From Kuschelorhynchus macadamiae (lineage: Eukaryota > Arthropoda > Insecta > Coleoptera > Curculionidae), in the NCBI GenBank assembly GCA_030620095.1, contig JAUTXW010000328.1, forward strand, positions 310,001-374,000: DNA of 64,000 nt, read 5' to 3'. The notes beneath the pieces are model-generated. The model searched no databases. It saw nothing but the letters and a program-made list of their open reading frames with translations, and was not told where the DNA came from. The translations under genes were made by a program, and so were the position numbers. This document shows, in pieces, positions 44,690 through 55,940 of this stretch. Numbering within the stretch: the first letter of the stretch is position 1; each line of letters opens with the position of its first letter.

Positions 44690-45124
44690 ATTTATAATAG
44701 AATATCTGAAGCCTAGTATCGTGTATTACCTCCTCGTCCTCTAAAAACTTCTTCCAATCGACGAGTTAGGCTTTGTACGCAATTTCTTCGTGTGGTATAT
44801 TTTTCCACTCTTCAAGAAGACCACTCGGAAATTTAGTACGATTTCCGGTTTCCAGTTACAAATACGCCTTTCTAACATAGCCAACACATTTTGACAAGGT
44901 TAAAATCATGCGTAGGTGGAGGCAGTTCTAGCCATTCAATAATCAACTCGACCATCTCCTTTAAATTATCCATGACTACGGATACGATATGAGGTCGGGC
45001 ATTATCCTACATAATGATGATACAATTTTGGCCAGCAAACAGAGCGATTAGAACTACATGGTCTGCTAAACATTGCTCAATATATCGGCTAGCAGTCAGA
45101 GCACAATTTTCTTGAGAGCTGCTG
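44690..45124 (-). pseudogene. Tc1 transposase, C-terminal half
   Basis: The minus strand continues the N-half across the insertion: ALTASRYIEQCLADHV (45100-45050), a core with DNARPH (45000-44985; the catalytic Asp lies beside a stop), a degraded WPA-PDLNPIE block (about 44930-44890), and NCVQSLTRRLEEVFRGRGGN (44790-44730), the usual Tc1 C-terminus. It is inactive. Confidence 0.7.
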
Positions 45125-45126
45125 TA

Positions 45127-45599
45127 CAGTGTGTCCCAGATTGCTTGTAATCACAGGGTTTCTCGGAAACCAGCAGAGATATAACTTTGCGGTTTTCGCG
45201 ACCCTGTGTCACTTTTTCGAGAAACTTTGAATGCCGCAAACAGAATTGTGCCACATCGTTTCGTTCCCGAGATACAGGGTGAAATAGAGATTTTGCGCTT
45301 TTGGGGGTGGTATCATATTTCGGACACCCTATCAGATAGAGAAAAGGTAAAAACTGCTATGGATAGATATTTTTACGTAGAATCCAGTGTTGTAGTCGCA
45401 CAAATTTTTAGACAATCCGTTTTTGAGATATAGCCCAAACTTAGTATTTTTTAAATGGGACAGCCTGTATTTTTTTATTCCAAAAAATTCGCCTTTTTTT
45501 CTCTTTAAAATGATGTAACACACTATGCACTTTTGACGTAAACTAAACCTTATAAACGCTATATTAAAAGAAAAACGTAAGTTGGCCATGGAAATATGG
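45127..45599 (+). repeat. left ~470-bp terminal inverted repeat
   Basis: Inverted copy of 46975-47445. Shared blocks include TTGTAATCACAGGGTTTCTC, TTTGAATGCCGCAAACAGAA, GGGGTGGTATCATATTTCGG, TATAGCCCAAACTTAGTA and AACGTAAGTTGGCCATGGAA. Open frames within it are by-products. Confidence 0.9.
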
Positions 45600-45702
45600 G
45601 TAGATATTAAAAGTGTCCAGAAGCAAAATTAAACAACATAAAATATTAATAACCATTTTTTTACTATGAAATAAATAAACTTAATAATCTTGATAAACTT
45701 AA

Positions 45703-46690
45703 TCACAATACTAAACAAATTCTACATAACTGTTCAAAATGGCCGCCCCCCTCACGAACACATAATTGGCACACAGTGCGAATTCTTCTTAGAGCATTCA
45801 TCATTATTATAAGTCTATCTTCCAATGATCTAAATGCCTGAATGGTTGCATTTTGCAGCTGCTCCATCGTATTGACTGGATTCAGGTAAATTTTGTTTTT
45901 TAAGTAAGACCAAACGAAAAAATCTAATATTGAGAGGTCTGGCGACCTAGCAGGCCACCTTACTGGTCCATTTGTACCAATCCAGCGATCGTGAAAATTT
46001 TCAAATAGAAATGGCCTTATAATTTGCGCATTGTGGTCAGGAGCACCGTCCTGCTGAAAGTAAATATTGTGCAGATTTGCTAGCGGCAAGTTATCCAATA
46101 AATCCGGTAGTATTTGATTTAAAATTGCTAGATATCTATCTGCTGTTAAATTATTATTGTAAATATGGAATGTAATCTTTGTTCCCAATATAAAGCAAGC
46201 GACGCTAAATCCAAACCTTCCTTGCTGCTGACGTTCTCTTGTTAAAAATTGGTTTTCCGTATACCAGTGCCTATTATTATGCCTGTTAAAAATACCACTA
46301 CAACTTATATAGGCTTCGTCGGACCATATAACCTTGCTACCGAAGTCAGGGTCATTTTTGGTTTTTTGAAGATACCAGTTACAAAAATTTAGACGCCTTT
46401 ACTTTATAAGGCTTATATTTATGTTTTCTTAATATCCTTTGGGTTTGTGATTTTGACACCCCCACTGTTTCCTGAATATGCCTACATGAATTCGCGTGAT
46501 TGGCCTGAATACTTGCTAATACAACAATCTCATTGTTCTCGTGATTTCGTTTATTATATGTTTTAGCCCTGTGCTTTGAAAATGATTCATCATTAATTAA
46601 ATTTAATTTAATTCGGCGAAAAATTGCCTTGTGTGGCTGAGGCCTTTCTGGATATCTACGATATAAAAAAATCTTTTGGAAATAGTCCAT
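45703..46690 (-). pseudogene. mariner-like DD41D transposase, nearly intact
   Basis: The minus strand starts MDYFQKIFLYRRYPERPQPH. A helix-turn-helix ends QRILRKHKYKPYKVKAS (about 46455-46390). A one-base frameshift near 46385 is followed by NFCNWYLQKTKNDPDF, IWSDEAYIS (first Asp, about 46330) and SGIFNRHNNRHW. IYFQQDGAPDHN (second Asp, about 46060) and RSPDLSILDFFVW (third Asp, about 45925) are 41 residues apart, the DD41D spacing known from rosa/visitor-type mariners. The C-terminal helices end at 45706. Only about two lesions (near 46385 and 46190) separate it from an open frame; as it stands it is broken. Confidence 0.8.
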
Positions 46691-46699
46691 AACTCAAAG

Positions 46700-46974
46700 T
46701 GGAATTGAAAAAAAATTTTGAAAGGAGGTTCATAATAATTTAAGCGCTTGGTGCTTACCTGTTAAAATATAAATCAGATGCTTGATCACTGTTTTCATGA
46801 CATTCAATAAAACAAACCATCATATCATACTTATGACTATTTTCAAAATTATTCATTTCTTCTTAATATCTATTAATTTACCTGTTAGAATTATTGGTAA
46901 CTCGTATGATAAGAGGATAAACACGGCAATATTTGATATATTTAAGAAACAAATAGTTTTGATTTTTGTTTCCA
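46700..46974. other. 5' region of nested mariner
   Basis: Upstream leader between the inverted repeat and the transposase start. On the minus strand TTTTAACAGGTAAGCACC (46770-46753) could be a splice site, but no coding sequence joins it. Confidence 0.35.
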
Positions 46975-47445
46975 TGCCATATTTCCATGGCCAACTTACG
47001 TTTTTCTTTTAATATTGTGTTTATAAGGCTTAGTTTACGTCAAAAGTGCATAGTGTGATACATAATTTTAAGAGAAAAAAAAGGCAAATTTTTTGGAACC
47101 AAAAAATACAGTGTGTCCCATTTAAAAAATACTAAGTTTGGGCTATATCTCAAAAACGGTTTGTCTAAAAAAAATTTCGACTACAGCACTGGACTGGAAA
47201 AATATCTATCCATAGCAGTTTTTACCTTTTCTTTATCTGACAGGGTGTCCGAAATATGATACCACCCCCAAAAGCGCAACATTTCTATTTCACTCTGTAT
47301 CTCGGGAACGAAACAATCTGGCACAATTCTGTTTGCGGCATTCAAAGTTTCTCGAAAAATTGACATAGAGTCGCGAAAACCGCAAAGTTCTATCTCTGCT
47401 GGTTACCGAGAAACCCTGTGATTACAAGCAATCTGGGACACAGTG
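46975..47445 (-). repeat. right ~470-bp terminal inverted repeat
   Basis: Inverted copy of 45127-45599 with few mismatches. The outermost bases differ by one (CAGTG for CACTG). Confidence 0.9.
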
Positions 47446-47447
47446 TA

Positions 47448-48012
47448 CGTGCGTGTGTTGAAATACCAGCCCATACTTTAAGACTGCCAACTCCAAAAGA
47501 CATTCTTTGAAAAATACAATATTGAGGAAACTGTTCACTCTGTCTTCTCCAAATGTGCTCACATCCATCTAGTAAACGCAAACAAAACCGCGACTCTTGA
47601 ACAATACACAGCCCCATTATACTCTTGTTCAATTTCTATGTTCATGGGTGAAATTCCGTCGTTGAGTGTGATAAGCTGCGAGCAAAATTGGATAGGCAAC
47701 TGTATGTGTTAATAATAATCCCGCCTCCCTTAATCCACGATGGATGGATTATACAGAAAATCTTGTACTATGTACATTTTCAATACGGTGACTAATAATA
47801 GTAGATGGTACGCCTCGATCTCGTAAAGCATTTAATGTGATGAAATGGTCACCTCGCAAATTTGCGACGTCGAGTGTACACACCAGTCTAACGAAATTCA
47901 AAAATTGCATCTTACGTAGTACTCCTTGCTCTTCCTTACACATCTGGAATGTATCGAATATTACGATTATCTTTATTCAAAGCATAGCACGGGCTATATC
48001 ATCTGGACGCAT
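47448..48012 (-). pseudogene. Tc1 transposase, N-terminal half
   Basis: The minus strand starts near MRPDDIARAML (48012). It shows GDHFITLNALRDRGVPSTII (47860-47800), RIENVHSTRFSV (47790-47755), REAGLLLTHTV, FTHEHRN (47645) and SRFCLRLLDGCEHIWRR (47595-47545), then FGVGSLKVWAGIST, typical for the Tc1 paired-like domain and the start of the DDE core. It is cut at 47446 by the nested element; lesions include a stop near 47752 and frame changes near 47900 and 47640. Confidence 0.75.
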
Positions 48013-48254
48013 ATTTTACTTTTTAAAATGATATTGGAAATACGCTGCCACTTTAGGAAATAATATTGCAGCTTTTTCTACACAAAGCTACACTAAGACG
48101 ATAACTGGATTTTTTCAATTTTATTTATGGAATAAATGTAAAGTTTTCTCAACAAAATTTAAATCTCTCACCAAAAACGTATTCAAATGAATCAAAAAAA
48201 TAAAACATTAGAAACAGACAAGGTTTAAAATTGAAATAAGCTAAAACGACCTTT

Positions 48255-48409
48255 CAATTTATTGAGTAATAAAAGTTAGGGGATAATCCAACGACATCGA
48301 AATAACAAGGACCGGGTACGTAAGCACAGCGAGGTTAATCGTCGCACTTGACCAAAGATTATTAGTTTTTTTATCCAAAACGAGGTTTTTTACTGATAGT
48401 ATAGTGACA
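48255..48409. other. 5' flank of THAP fragment
   Basis: Short non-coding flank. GGGGATAATCCAACG (48281) could be a terminus; not confirmed. Confidence 0.3.
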
Positions 48410-48861
48410 ATGCCGTATTCCTGTTGTGTACTGGAATGTCGGGGTAATTATAAAAATGGACCGAACGTGCACGCATTTTCCTACGGATGCAGTTATGTCT
48501 AATAAATGGCGGCTATTTACAGACAAAATTTTACCAATCCAAATCCAGCAGGTTCTGTTAGTTTCATTTTGCCAAAGAATATATAATAAATTGTTCTACA
48601 GCAACGGATTCAAAAACCGGCGATATTATAACCGTAAGTCTGAAAAATCCTGAATTAAAACAAGATGCCATACCTGCACAAAACTATCCTTCTTATTTAT
48701 CCACAACTGTAAAATTGCGCAGAAGTCGTGCTGGAAATTGAAAATCGAAAATTTGCAAAAGCAATTAGAGACAGCCAAACTGAGTTTGAGACTTTTCAAA
48801 AAGAAATTTCCTATACTATAGTTTTAAAACTCGTTTAAGTTACGCGAGTGCTGGTTTAAAA
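48410..48861 (+). pseudogene. THAP-domain protein fragment (P-element-like)
   Basis: Starts MPYSCCVLECRGNYKNG with the C-x4-C of a THAP zinc finger, then VHAF. After a one-base frameshift (near 48482) follow FPTD, then KWRLF (the family's conserved Trp) and FCQRIY (a shift of the H/C region). A linker LKQDAIPAQNYPSYLSTTVK matches the KPDA(V/I)P... linker common after THAP domains, and a coiled-coil-like segment follows to 48840. THAP domains bind DNA in P-element transposases and related host proteins. The rest of the gene is not recognised, partly because of the retrotransposon at 48887. It is inactive. Confidence 0.6.
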
Positions 48862-48886
48862 TTAGTGATCTGCAAAAAGTTACATT
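48862..48886 (+). repeat. 25-bp target-site duplication, left copy
   Basis: TTAGTGATCTGCAAAAAGTT followed by ACATT is repeated perfectly at 50031-50055. It bounds the retrotransposon insertion. Confidence 0.95.
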
Positions 48887-50030
48887 GTATAAATTCCCGA
48901 GGACCTGTAATTATATATTCTGTAGTTAAAACTTCTGATTTAAAGGTAGAAACATTTTTGTACGGCTGCGAAATACAAATACTCCAAGATGGCATGAGAT
49001 CTAATCAAGAACCTAATTTAAAGACACCTTTTATCTCCAATAATATAAATGAAGTCAAAGATTTGTTATTTAAAATAGACAAAAATTTGCAAGAACCATA
49101 TTTCGAACTTATTAGATTGTTTAGAACTAGACGTCAGACTTACTTATTTCTCTTTATTTGAATGTACCACCGAGCAATTTCGTAGTATTTTTATGCTTCA
49201 AAAGAGAGCCATTCGTTATTTGTTTGGTCTAAATAATAGAGCTCACTGCCAATACTATTTCAAAAAACATGAAATATTAACACTTCCTGCATTATTTATT
49301 TTGGAAACGGTATGTTTGCTGAGAAAACATATAAACACCCTCCCAGAAAGGCCACAACATGTATACCCTACCAGAAACTCTAGGCATGATATTTATCTTC
49401 CCATTCCTTCCACAGAATTAATAAAAAAATCAATTATTTACAACGCCATAAAACTTTACAACAATCTGCCAGTACATTTAAAATCTATCCCTATGCTTGC
49501 ACAATTTCGAAAAAACACCAAAGCATACCTCATTGAGAGACCACTTTACAGCGTTAATGATTTTTTTTTTCAGTGAGTAAGTCTCTTTAAATTGTCACTA
49601 AACTCGCTTGTTTACTTAAATCTTTTGTGAGTCATGTCCTAACTCATAGCATAGAATTTTGTAAATCATTATATAGGGAAAAGAACTGTCGAACATTCAC
49701 TTAAAACTTAATTATTTTTGTTAGGTATTGGATTAAAAACAATTTAATTCTTTTTGTATACTACATTCTGCACTAGTTCAATATACTTTTATAAGGTTAT
49801 CATGATTCATTTACTGTTTGCAATGTTATGCTATATTCTAACGTGTGTTTTACGATTTGGTAAATTGATAATTTACATTTTAAAAATAAAAGCACTGACT
49901 TGTCGAAATTATTTTCGATTAATGTTTTGATATGTCTTATTTTTAGGTATATTTTGCTTTGTCCATAAAATTGTAGAATTTTTCTGCGGCAATAAAGCAT
50001 ACTTTTGTTTGTTGTTTGTTTGTTTGTTTG
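48887..50030 (+). mobile_element. 5'-truncated LINE with TTTG tail and 25-bp duplication
   Basis: A 1144-bp insertion bounded by perfect 25-bp duplications and ending in (TTTG)n (50009-50030). The 3' part is the end of a jockey/CR1-type ORF2. The first ~265 bp hold a different open frame (88 codons, 48888-49161) that does not belong to the same stretch of ORF2, so the copy may be a deletion or template-switch product. The perfect duplications imply a young insertion. Confidence 0.85.
49157..49576 (+). pseudogene. LINE ORF2 C-terminal fragment
   Basis: The frame 49193-49576 starts MLQKRAIRYLFGLNNRAHCQ and contains HEILTLPALFILETVCLLRK, YPTRNSRHDIYLPIPSTEL and YNAIKLYNNLPVHLKSIP. This is the standard C-terminus of jockey/CR1-like ORF2 proteins, with its natural stop. 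It is 5'-truncated upstream of the polymerase domain. The frame is undamaged, in keeping with a recent insertion. Confidence 0.8.
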
Positions 50031-50055
50031 TTAGTGATCTGCAAAAAGTTACATT
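50031..50055 (+). repeat. 25-bp target-site duplication, right copy
   Basis: Perfect copy of 48862-48886, directly after the TTTG tail. Confidence 0.95.
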
Positions 50056-50284
50056 TTTTTTAACCTGCTTTAACTTTCATATCTGAGCAACCAAAACTAC
50101 ATATAACAAACAAAGCAAGTTATCGGTACACAAACAATACTATGATTTTAGCTTCAATTCTTCAAACAATAACACCGCATGCTTACAAATACTTAAAGCT
50201 CAGTTCACGACTGGCAATATACCTCTTTTTTAACGCTAAAACCGCGCGAAACTTATGGCAAAGTGATGTTTAGTGATATTTATG
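50056..50284. other. 3' side of THAP fragment
   Basis: AT-rich. No domain of the interrupted THAP gene could be read here. Confidence 0.35.
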
Positions 50285-51234
50285 ACGGCTGTAATTCTAA
50301 TGGTTCGATTCCTTCTAAATCGTTGTCTTTCTCTGAATATGATGAGGTTTCGTCGTCACTACTTGAAGATCCAAGTGTGATAACTAAATCATCAATAACC
50401 GAACATGTTTAACATACGATTTCTAATTTTCAGCCGATATTGAGTCAATCGCTTTCGCTCTCGAATATATTTTTTTACTCTTGCCCATGCAAGTTCAATA
50501 GGGTTGAGGTCGCACATGTATGGAGGTAGCCTTAAAGGTGTTTTCTCTAGGCTTGTTGGCTGATATTATTTCATATAATTGATATTTTCTCCATGTTGGA
50601 TCACATACAAGATTGTTCGATTTAAGCCACGATATCATATGAGCTTTTGTAGAGTATTTAGTTGGCACTTTATCTTCTACGTGAGAATGATAAGACACAT
50701 TATCCATTACCACGACTGATTTGGGAGGAATGTTAGGTAGAAGCTTCTCGAGCGACCACTTTTCAAAATTATCTCTATTCATCTGTCCTTGTTAGTCCCG
50801 AGCGAAAAACTAAAGCAGCACCTTGTACCAATCCAGCTTCAGAACCAGCATGAACTATAATAAAGCGACTACTAGAGCGGATTCCCTGAACAACCTGTAA
50901 CACTTTCACTTTGCTAGCATTTGTTCACTGTCATATCATTATCTACCCAGGTTTCGTCTAGATACACAATATTGCATCCTTCTTACCTATATTGCCTTAC
51001 AGTTGATATTTCACCCGCCTGTGAAAAATATTTGGTCTCTCAATGAGCAATTTTCGTTTATTTTGGCACTTGTGTCAAATAAAACCATTTGATCGTAAAA
51101 GCCGATTTAAGGTTTTATACCCGTACGGAAAATCAATTTTGTTCTTTATAGCACGAAGTAGGGGTTTGCAGGTCGGAACCTTCTTCAAGTTTATATGAAA
51201 ATCCTCTATTGTTCGTCGAATTACTTGACTTATA
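50285..51234 (-). pseudogene. IS630/Tc1-like DDE transposase, copy B
   Basis: An inverted near-copy of 8235-9355. The minus strand reads TRWVDN/ETWVDN region (about 50960), IRSSSRFIIVHAGSEAGLV (about 50885-50830), MNRDNFEKWSLEKLLPNIPP (50782-50720), VVVMDNVSYHSHVEDKVPTK (second Asp, 50715-50660) and ISWLKSNNLVCDPTWRKYQL (50630-50575). The helix-turn-helix end is missing (truncated at 51234 at the point matching 8235), and ~200 bp around the NPIEL Glu are deleted or shortened near 50430. Sites broken in copy A are open here. It is inactive. Confidence 0.8.
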
Positions 51235-51859
51235 GACAGAACTATATACCATAGGTGCCTAAAAACCTACAGTCCATTAAAATTAAAATTCAATCAACGA
51301 TGCATAGGTACGGCTTATGTATTAAATCACATGTAGAAATCGATGAAGTAAAGTAAAAGATCCATAAAGACAGCACATGCAAGTCCTAAGTCGAAACGTT
51401 CTACACTTGTTCCAGTTTAATACACGTGTAATACGAAAACCATAAAATAAAAAATAAAAACTAAGATTATTAGATCCGGCTCTGTAAAGTTCCTTAGAAA
51501 AAATTAGACTGTCAAAATAAGCAGTTTATATTTAAATTGCCAATTTATTTTTAATATTGTGAGAAAATAAGTAACATAAAAGGTATTTAGTGTTAAACTC
51601 GGATGGGTATATGCTGGGAAAAAGAGTATACTTTTTGCGCTTGTTTAATATGCTTTAAAGGTGGTATGAATTTAGGCGTTAATGTAATTTTATTGTTTAA
51701 TGAAAGAGTAACATGCGTTACTTTTAATTTGTTCATATTTTGAAATATATAAACTTTTGGTATTTTTTAAAAGAATAAATGTAAACTACAGATTTATTTA
51801 TTTATAATAATTCCGGTCGTGTGTCGTTCGCTTTCGATGATGTAGTCTGTTATCATTAT
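51235..51859. other. non-genic region
   Basis: AT-rich. No gene or repeat was recognised. Confidence 0.4.
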
Positions 51860-52745
51860 GTACAAAGAAAATTTTAAATAATTATAAAGGCAGATGATGG
51901 TCATAAATTGATAAAACTATTTGGTAATAATCACATATCCTTATGTTCACAATTTACCGTCGAAAACATAAAGACGAACCCATACGTGGATACCTTCTAT
52001 GCTACGGGTTCAGAACACTTGTCACTCTCACACCTTTTCTTCTCATATTTGAAAGATCATATTACATTCATTATAAATAAGGTGTTTCTTGAAAGACATA
52101 ACCCCAGACTGTGAAATAAGCCGATATATTACCCTTGGCCAAAATAACAAATACTGAACATTTCTCTCAGTATTGCCCACCGTATTCTGGATAGAGTTAT
52201 ATACAAGCATATTATCCATGAATCACAGTCGGGTTTCCGACGTCAATGTAGTACAACAACTGCGTTAACTAATATCACTGACGATTTCTTACATAATCAT
52301 GTCTCGGTAAAAATTACATGTCTAGTTTTCTTGGATTTCAGTAAGGCATTTGACCATCAAACGCAACACCACAAACTACTATACTTTGGCTTTTCAAACG
52401 ACTTAATTCACAGAGTTTCCTAAGTAATAGCTCACACAGAGGGATATACTTCGCATTATCATCAGGACCACGTTAAATAAGTTTTGGACTGCCACAAGAT
52501 TCCATCTTATCGCCATTAGTATTCTCAATTTATAGACAGGTTTTCTTACTACTCTTAAAACCTGCAAAGTCTATCATTACGTATATTTTATCCAAATTTA
52601 CTTCGAAATTCTGAGTTTACAGTTGGCCGCAGCCAAAGCTCAAATTAATGACAAACTAATATCAATGATTGATGTTTCTTGTGCGCATAATCTTAAACTG
52701 AATTCATTACCTCTTATGCCTGCTTGACCTTTAACTCAAACAAAG
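51860..52745 (+). pseudogene. jockey-like reverse transcriptase, heavily decayed
   Basis: Read with shifts: FTVENIK and YLKDHITFIINKV (51957-52085), LSIAHRILDRVIYKHI (52165-52215), SQSGFRRQCSTTTAL (52218-52265), LVFLDFSKAFD (motif A, 52323-52355), FGLPQDSILSPLVFSIY (52483-52533) and QLAAAKAQINDKLISMI (52620-52670), LKLNS. The expected YADD at 52580 reads YVYF, so both catalytic aspartates are lost. No tail or target duplication was found. It meets an oppositely oriented LINE at about 52745. Confidence 0.7.
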
Positions 52746-54350
52746 GATACGTTATCCTTCCTTTGTGCCAATTTTAACAGTTTTTGACATATATTAAAAA
52801 TAAGTGGGTTTTTAAAAAAAATTCTAAGCCAATTTTTAACTGCCTTTAGACAAGACATAGAATCGGTCAGGATTAGCTGGTTAGCTTGATTTACAATATA
52901 ATCCAGAGCCTAGCAAATAGCGTTAGCCTCTGAGGAAAATATCGATGATCTGTAATGATTGATTGACATGATTTATACCAGGAATGTAAAGTGCAACATA
53001 AACACCCTCCGACAACTTAGAACCATATGTATATAATGCGGTAGCTAAAAAATTGTTAACAATGTCATTACCTAGACTATTATTTATATGGGTAGATTCA
53101 CTATACTGTTGAAAATCAAAACTATTATCGTATAAAAGAATATCAAAACCCACAGTGAAAAAAGGAAGCTTATCGAATTTGACTAAATCTTTACAAAAAC
53201 CTGCTGTGTCAGTAAAGGCATCAGCCAAAGGTGAATCATTTTTGTCAATCCAGAACCTGGAAGTTAGATTATCTATGGCAACCCTGTTGACTTTGCTTAT
53301 AAGAAAATAATAAATGTGGTATATGTTTTTAATCAAAAATTTGTCTGAAAACTTTCGCTTTCTTAAATTTAGGGTTAGTTCGTCAGTTTCAGCTAATAAA
53401 GCTTGAACCGGGGTGGAGCAAAAGGCTCCAGTTACAATGCGTAAGACACTGTGCTAGTGGCGATCTACTTTTGTTAAACGAGACCTGCTCGGTGACCCAT
53501 AAAAACACGCAAAATCAACTACTGATGTGAATAATTCTTATAGAATATAAGTACTATTTTAGGTTCGGCGCCCCAATGCCTTTTAGTAGTAGCTTTTAAA
53601 ATATTTATACTTTTTTCACCTCTAGCAATAATATTGTTTATATGGTCTTTCCCATGTCCAATATTACTAAACTGCAGGGAGTCCTGATATAAAAGGCGCT
53701 GTCTTGTAATAAAAGTAGTGACTGAAAATTTAGATGGTGATAGGGAAAGGCCATTATTAAAGAAGTATGTCAGACAGGATTCCATAGTTTGACTTAAGTG
53801 TTGTGTATAGTCCTCTAGGCGTCTTTTGGACGAGTATGCACAAAAATCATATGCATATTGTAAAATATTGGTTTGTAAAATACGTTTGTGAAGATCTGCA
53901 GTATATATATCAAAGAGGAAAGGACTTAAAATCGAACCTTGTGGTAGACCTTTACTTGTTACTTTAGGTCCAATTAATTTATCATCGAGTCTGACAAAAA
54001 CGCTTCTATACATACAAGTTTTGACTATATTGCATGCCAAAATTTCAGGAATACCAAAAAACTCTTAGTTTTAAAAGTATCGTAATGATGAGCAATTTTA
54101 AAGGTCTTTCAATTTGTAATAAGTCAGTTGTAGACTTTTTCGGTTATTATTTAATTTTGAACAATATTATTTATAATATATTTAATCCAATTAAGCGCGG
54201 CCTGGTCCCCTGTTGTAAACCAACTCAGTGCTACAACTGAGATATTTAATACTTTTGTTTTTCTCAAAAAAGCACGCCTGTGACGTTTTCGTCCTTGGTC
54301 AATCAAGGATACAATCAACAACATTTCTAAAAAAGGAGAAACGAACATAC
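52746..54350 (-). pseudogene. I/R1-type LINE with RNase H, decayed
   Basis: On the minus strand the reverse transcriptase reads FFGIPEILACNIVKTC (54075-54000), KGLPQGSILSPFLFDIYTAD (53960-53900), LQYAYDFCAYS (53870-53840; the catalytic YADD is YAYD) and GLSLSPSKFSVT (53740-53705). A linker with NRVAIDNLTSRFWI (53300-53260) leads to an RNase H domain: ALYTYGSKLSEGVYVALYIP (53050-52990; the first catalytic Asp of YTDGS is Tyr) and INQYRSSIFSSEA-like residues, then ALDYIVNQAN, LTDSMSCL and VKNWL (52905-52835). RNase H after the polymerase places it in the I/R1/LOA group. It is inactive. Confidence 0.75.
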
Positions 54351-55940
54351 AAAACTAACAAGCTTGACTATCTTTATGAAAACTATCAAACTTTGCGCAA
54401 AACTATAAAAGCTCAGTCGGATATAGCATACAAAGATTACATCCAGAATGCAGATCGTGATAAATTTTAGGTTTTCATGGAAAGTAAAAAATGCCAATCT
54501 CATTTGCTGGTACCATGAAAAATTTTAATAACGCCTTCCATGATCCACAATCTATAGTTTCCTTATGGGAGTTATTTTCAAAGGAATTATAATAATTACA
54601 ACAACCATATATTCCAACAGGATGTATAAATATAAAATCTGTATCTCCAAATGATATTATTAAATCGAGCAAGTAACTTAAAAATTCCAAAAAAATATGA
54701 CATAGTTCCATTGTGTCATATTTTTAATGCTTTACTTGAGTCTAGTGCATATCCCGAAGTCTGGAAGGAAGTCAAGCAAGGAAGTATTTTTAAAAAAGAT
54801 GACGTTAGTTTCATTGAGAATTACAGGTCAGTGCCTCTCTTGGATAATTATTCTAAACTCTTTGAGGTTGTAATTCACCAACTCATTTCTCCAACGGTAC
54901 TTTTGAGCAACACCGATTGATTTCGCGTAGGTCTTGAATCACAGATTTCTTAGTTTGTTTGCAATTAACTAAATGAGAGAGGCTAAGTCATAATATATAG
55001 CAACTTCCAGAAAGTTTTTTATTAAATTGATTATTATATCTTTTTGGAAAAAATAAAATGTCAATTCGCAATATCGGAGGGCGTTTCTAAGTTACAAGAA
55101 TCATACTTGGTGCGCCGTCGACAGTATGCTCCTACATCAGGTTTACCCCAAGGATCTAACTTAAGGCTATACCAGCACTTATTAATGATCTGATTACCAG
55201 TTTTGAAGTCCACAGATTGGCATATGCCGACAACCTCAGGATATTCTGGCAAATACTCAATCATTGACTTTAATTTTTTACACCACAATATCGACATTAT
55301 TGCTGACTGGTGTGCCTCTTTAATAGTATCTCAGTATTAATAAATGTTACGTGTTAATGTACAATAAAAAAAATCCATTTTCTTTAACTACTACATGCAG
55401 GATCAATTTCTGAAAATTTACTTTTATTGACCACGTGGAACAAATGGTGGCTTCTGCTTCGAGAACTCTGGGTTTCATAATACGAAATTGTCGACATTTC
55501 TTGAACGTATCTACCATTAAATTTTTGTATTACCCAATTTACAATTGTCACATCGGGGATATTGAACGCATATAAAGGCGATTTTTTAAATTTCTTACAT
55601 GCAAGGAAGACCCAATGCGAGAGTTCAACTATAATAAAATCCTATCTCGTTTCGCTGAACGATCACTCGCTAAGAGAATTCCAGTATATTTGTTAAATTT
55701 CGTTCTAACCTGCTTGATAAGGTAATCGATTTCCATATTCTTCTTGGCAATATTTTATTGTAAATGCCATATCCTGGGACTAGATATTGTGCAACATTTA
55801 GACTAACCACTGCTAGATCTAATATTTTATATTAAAGGTCAGTACGTATTATGTGTTCTAACTTTAATTTAGAAAGTAATGATTGCGACATTAACTTCAG
55901 TAACTTATCAGATATTTTAAGGGGGCTTAAGTAACTTTTA
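54330..55940 (+). pseudogene. jockey-type LINE ORF2, heavily decayed
   Basis: The upstream linker DIAYKDYIQNADRDKF (54415-54465) and FMESKK is followed by HDPQSIVSLWELFSKEL (54540-54590). Polymerase motifs are LCHIFNALLESSAYPEVWK (54713-54770), FKKDDVSFIENYRSVPLLDN (54790-54848), SGLPQGSNL (55137-55163), HRLAYADNLRIFWQIL (55213-55258; YADD is YADN) and TWNKWWLLLRELW / FIIRNCRHFL (55430-55510), then FRSNLLDKVIDF and PGTRYCATFRLTTARSN (55700-55825). Many stops and shifts are present and motif A was not found. It is inactive. Confidence 0.65.

Larger units (their letters stand above)
45127..47445 (-). mobile_element. mariner-like element (DD41D-type), nested in Tc1
   Basis: A 2319-bp element flanked by a TA duplication (45125-45126 and 47446-47447). 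The ends are CAGTGTGTCCCAGATTGC and its near-complement GCAATCTGGGACACAGTG. Terminal inverted repeats of ~470 bp (45127-45599, 46975-47445) agree at most positions, so this is younger than its host. The transposase reads minus. Confidence 0.9.
44565..48254 (-). mobile_element. Tc1-like transposon split by a nested element
   Basis: Terminal repeats: AACGTTTTAACCTATTTCAG (about 44566) with GCCTTGTCTGTTTTAA and TTTTTTGATTCATTTGAAT mirrors ATTCAAATGAATCAAAAAAA (48180), AGAAACAGACAAGG and AATTGAAATAAGCTAAAACG (48228). Without the nested 2319-bp insert the host is ~1.37 kb, normal for Tc1. The transposase reads minus, with its N-half right of the insert and its C-half left of it. Confidence 0.8.

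Noticed and set aside
45206..45433. 75-codon frame repeated at 47181-47366
   Set aside because: Both copies lie in the terminal inverted repeats of the nested mariner and are interrupted differently; there is no protein evidence.
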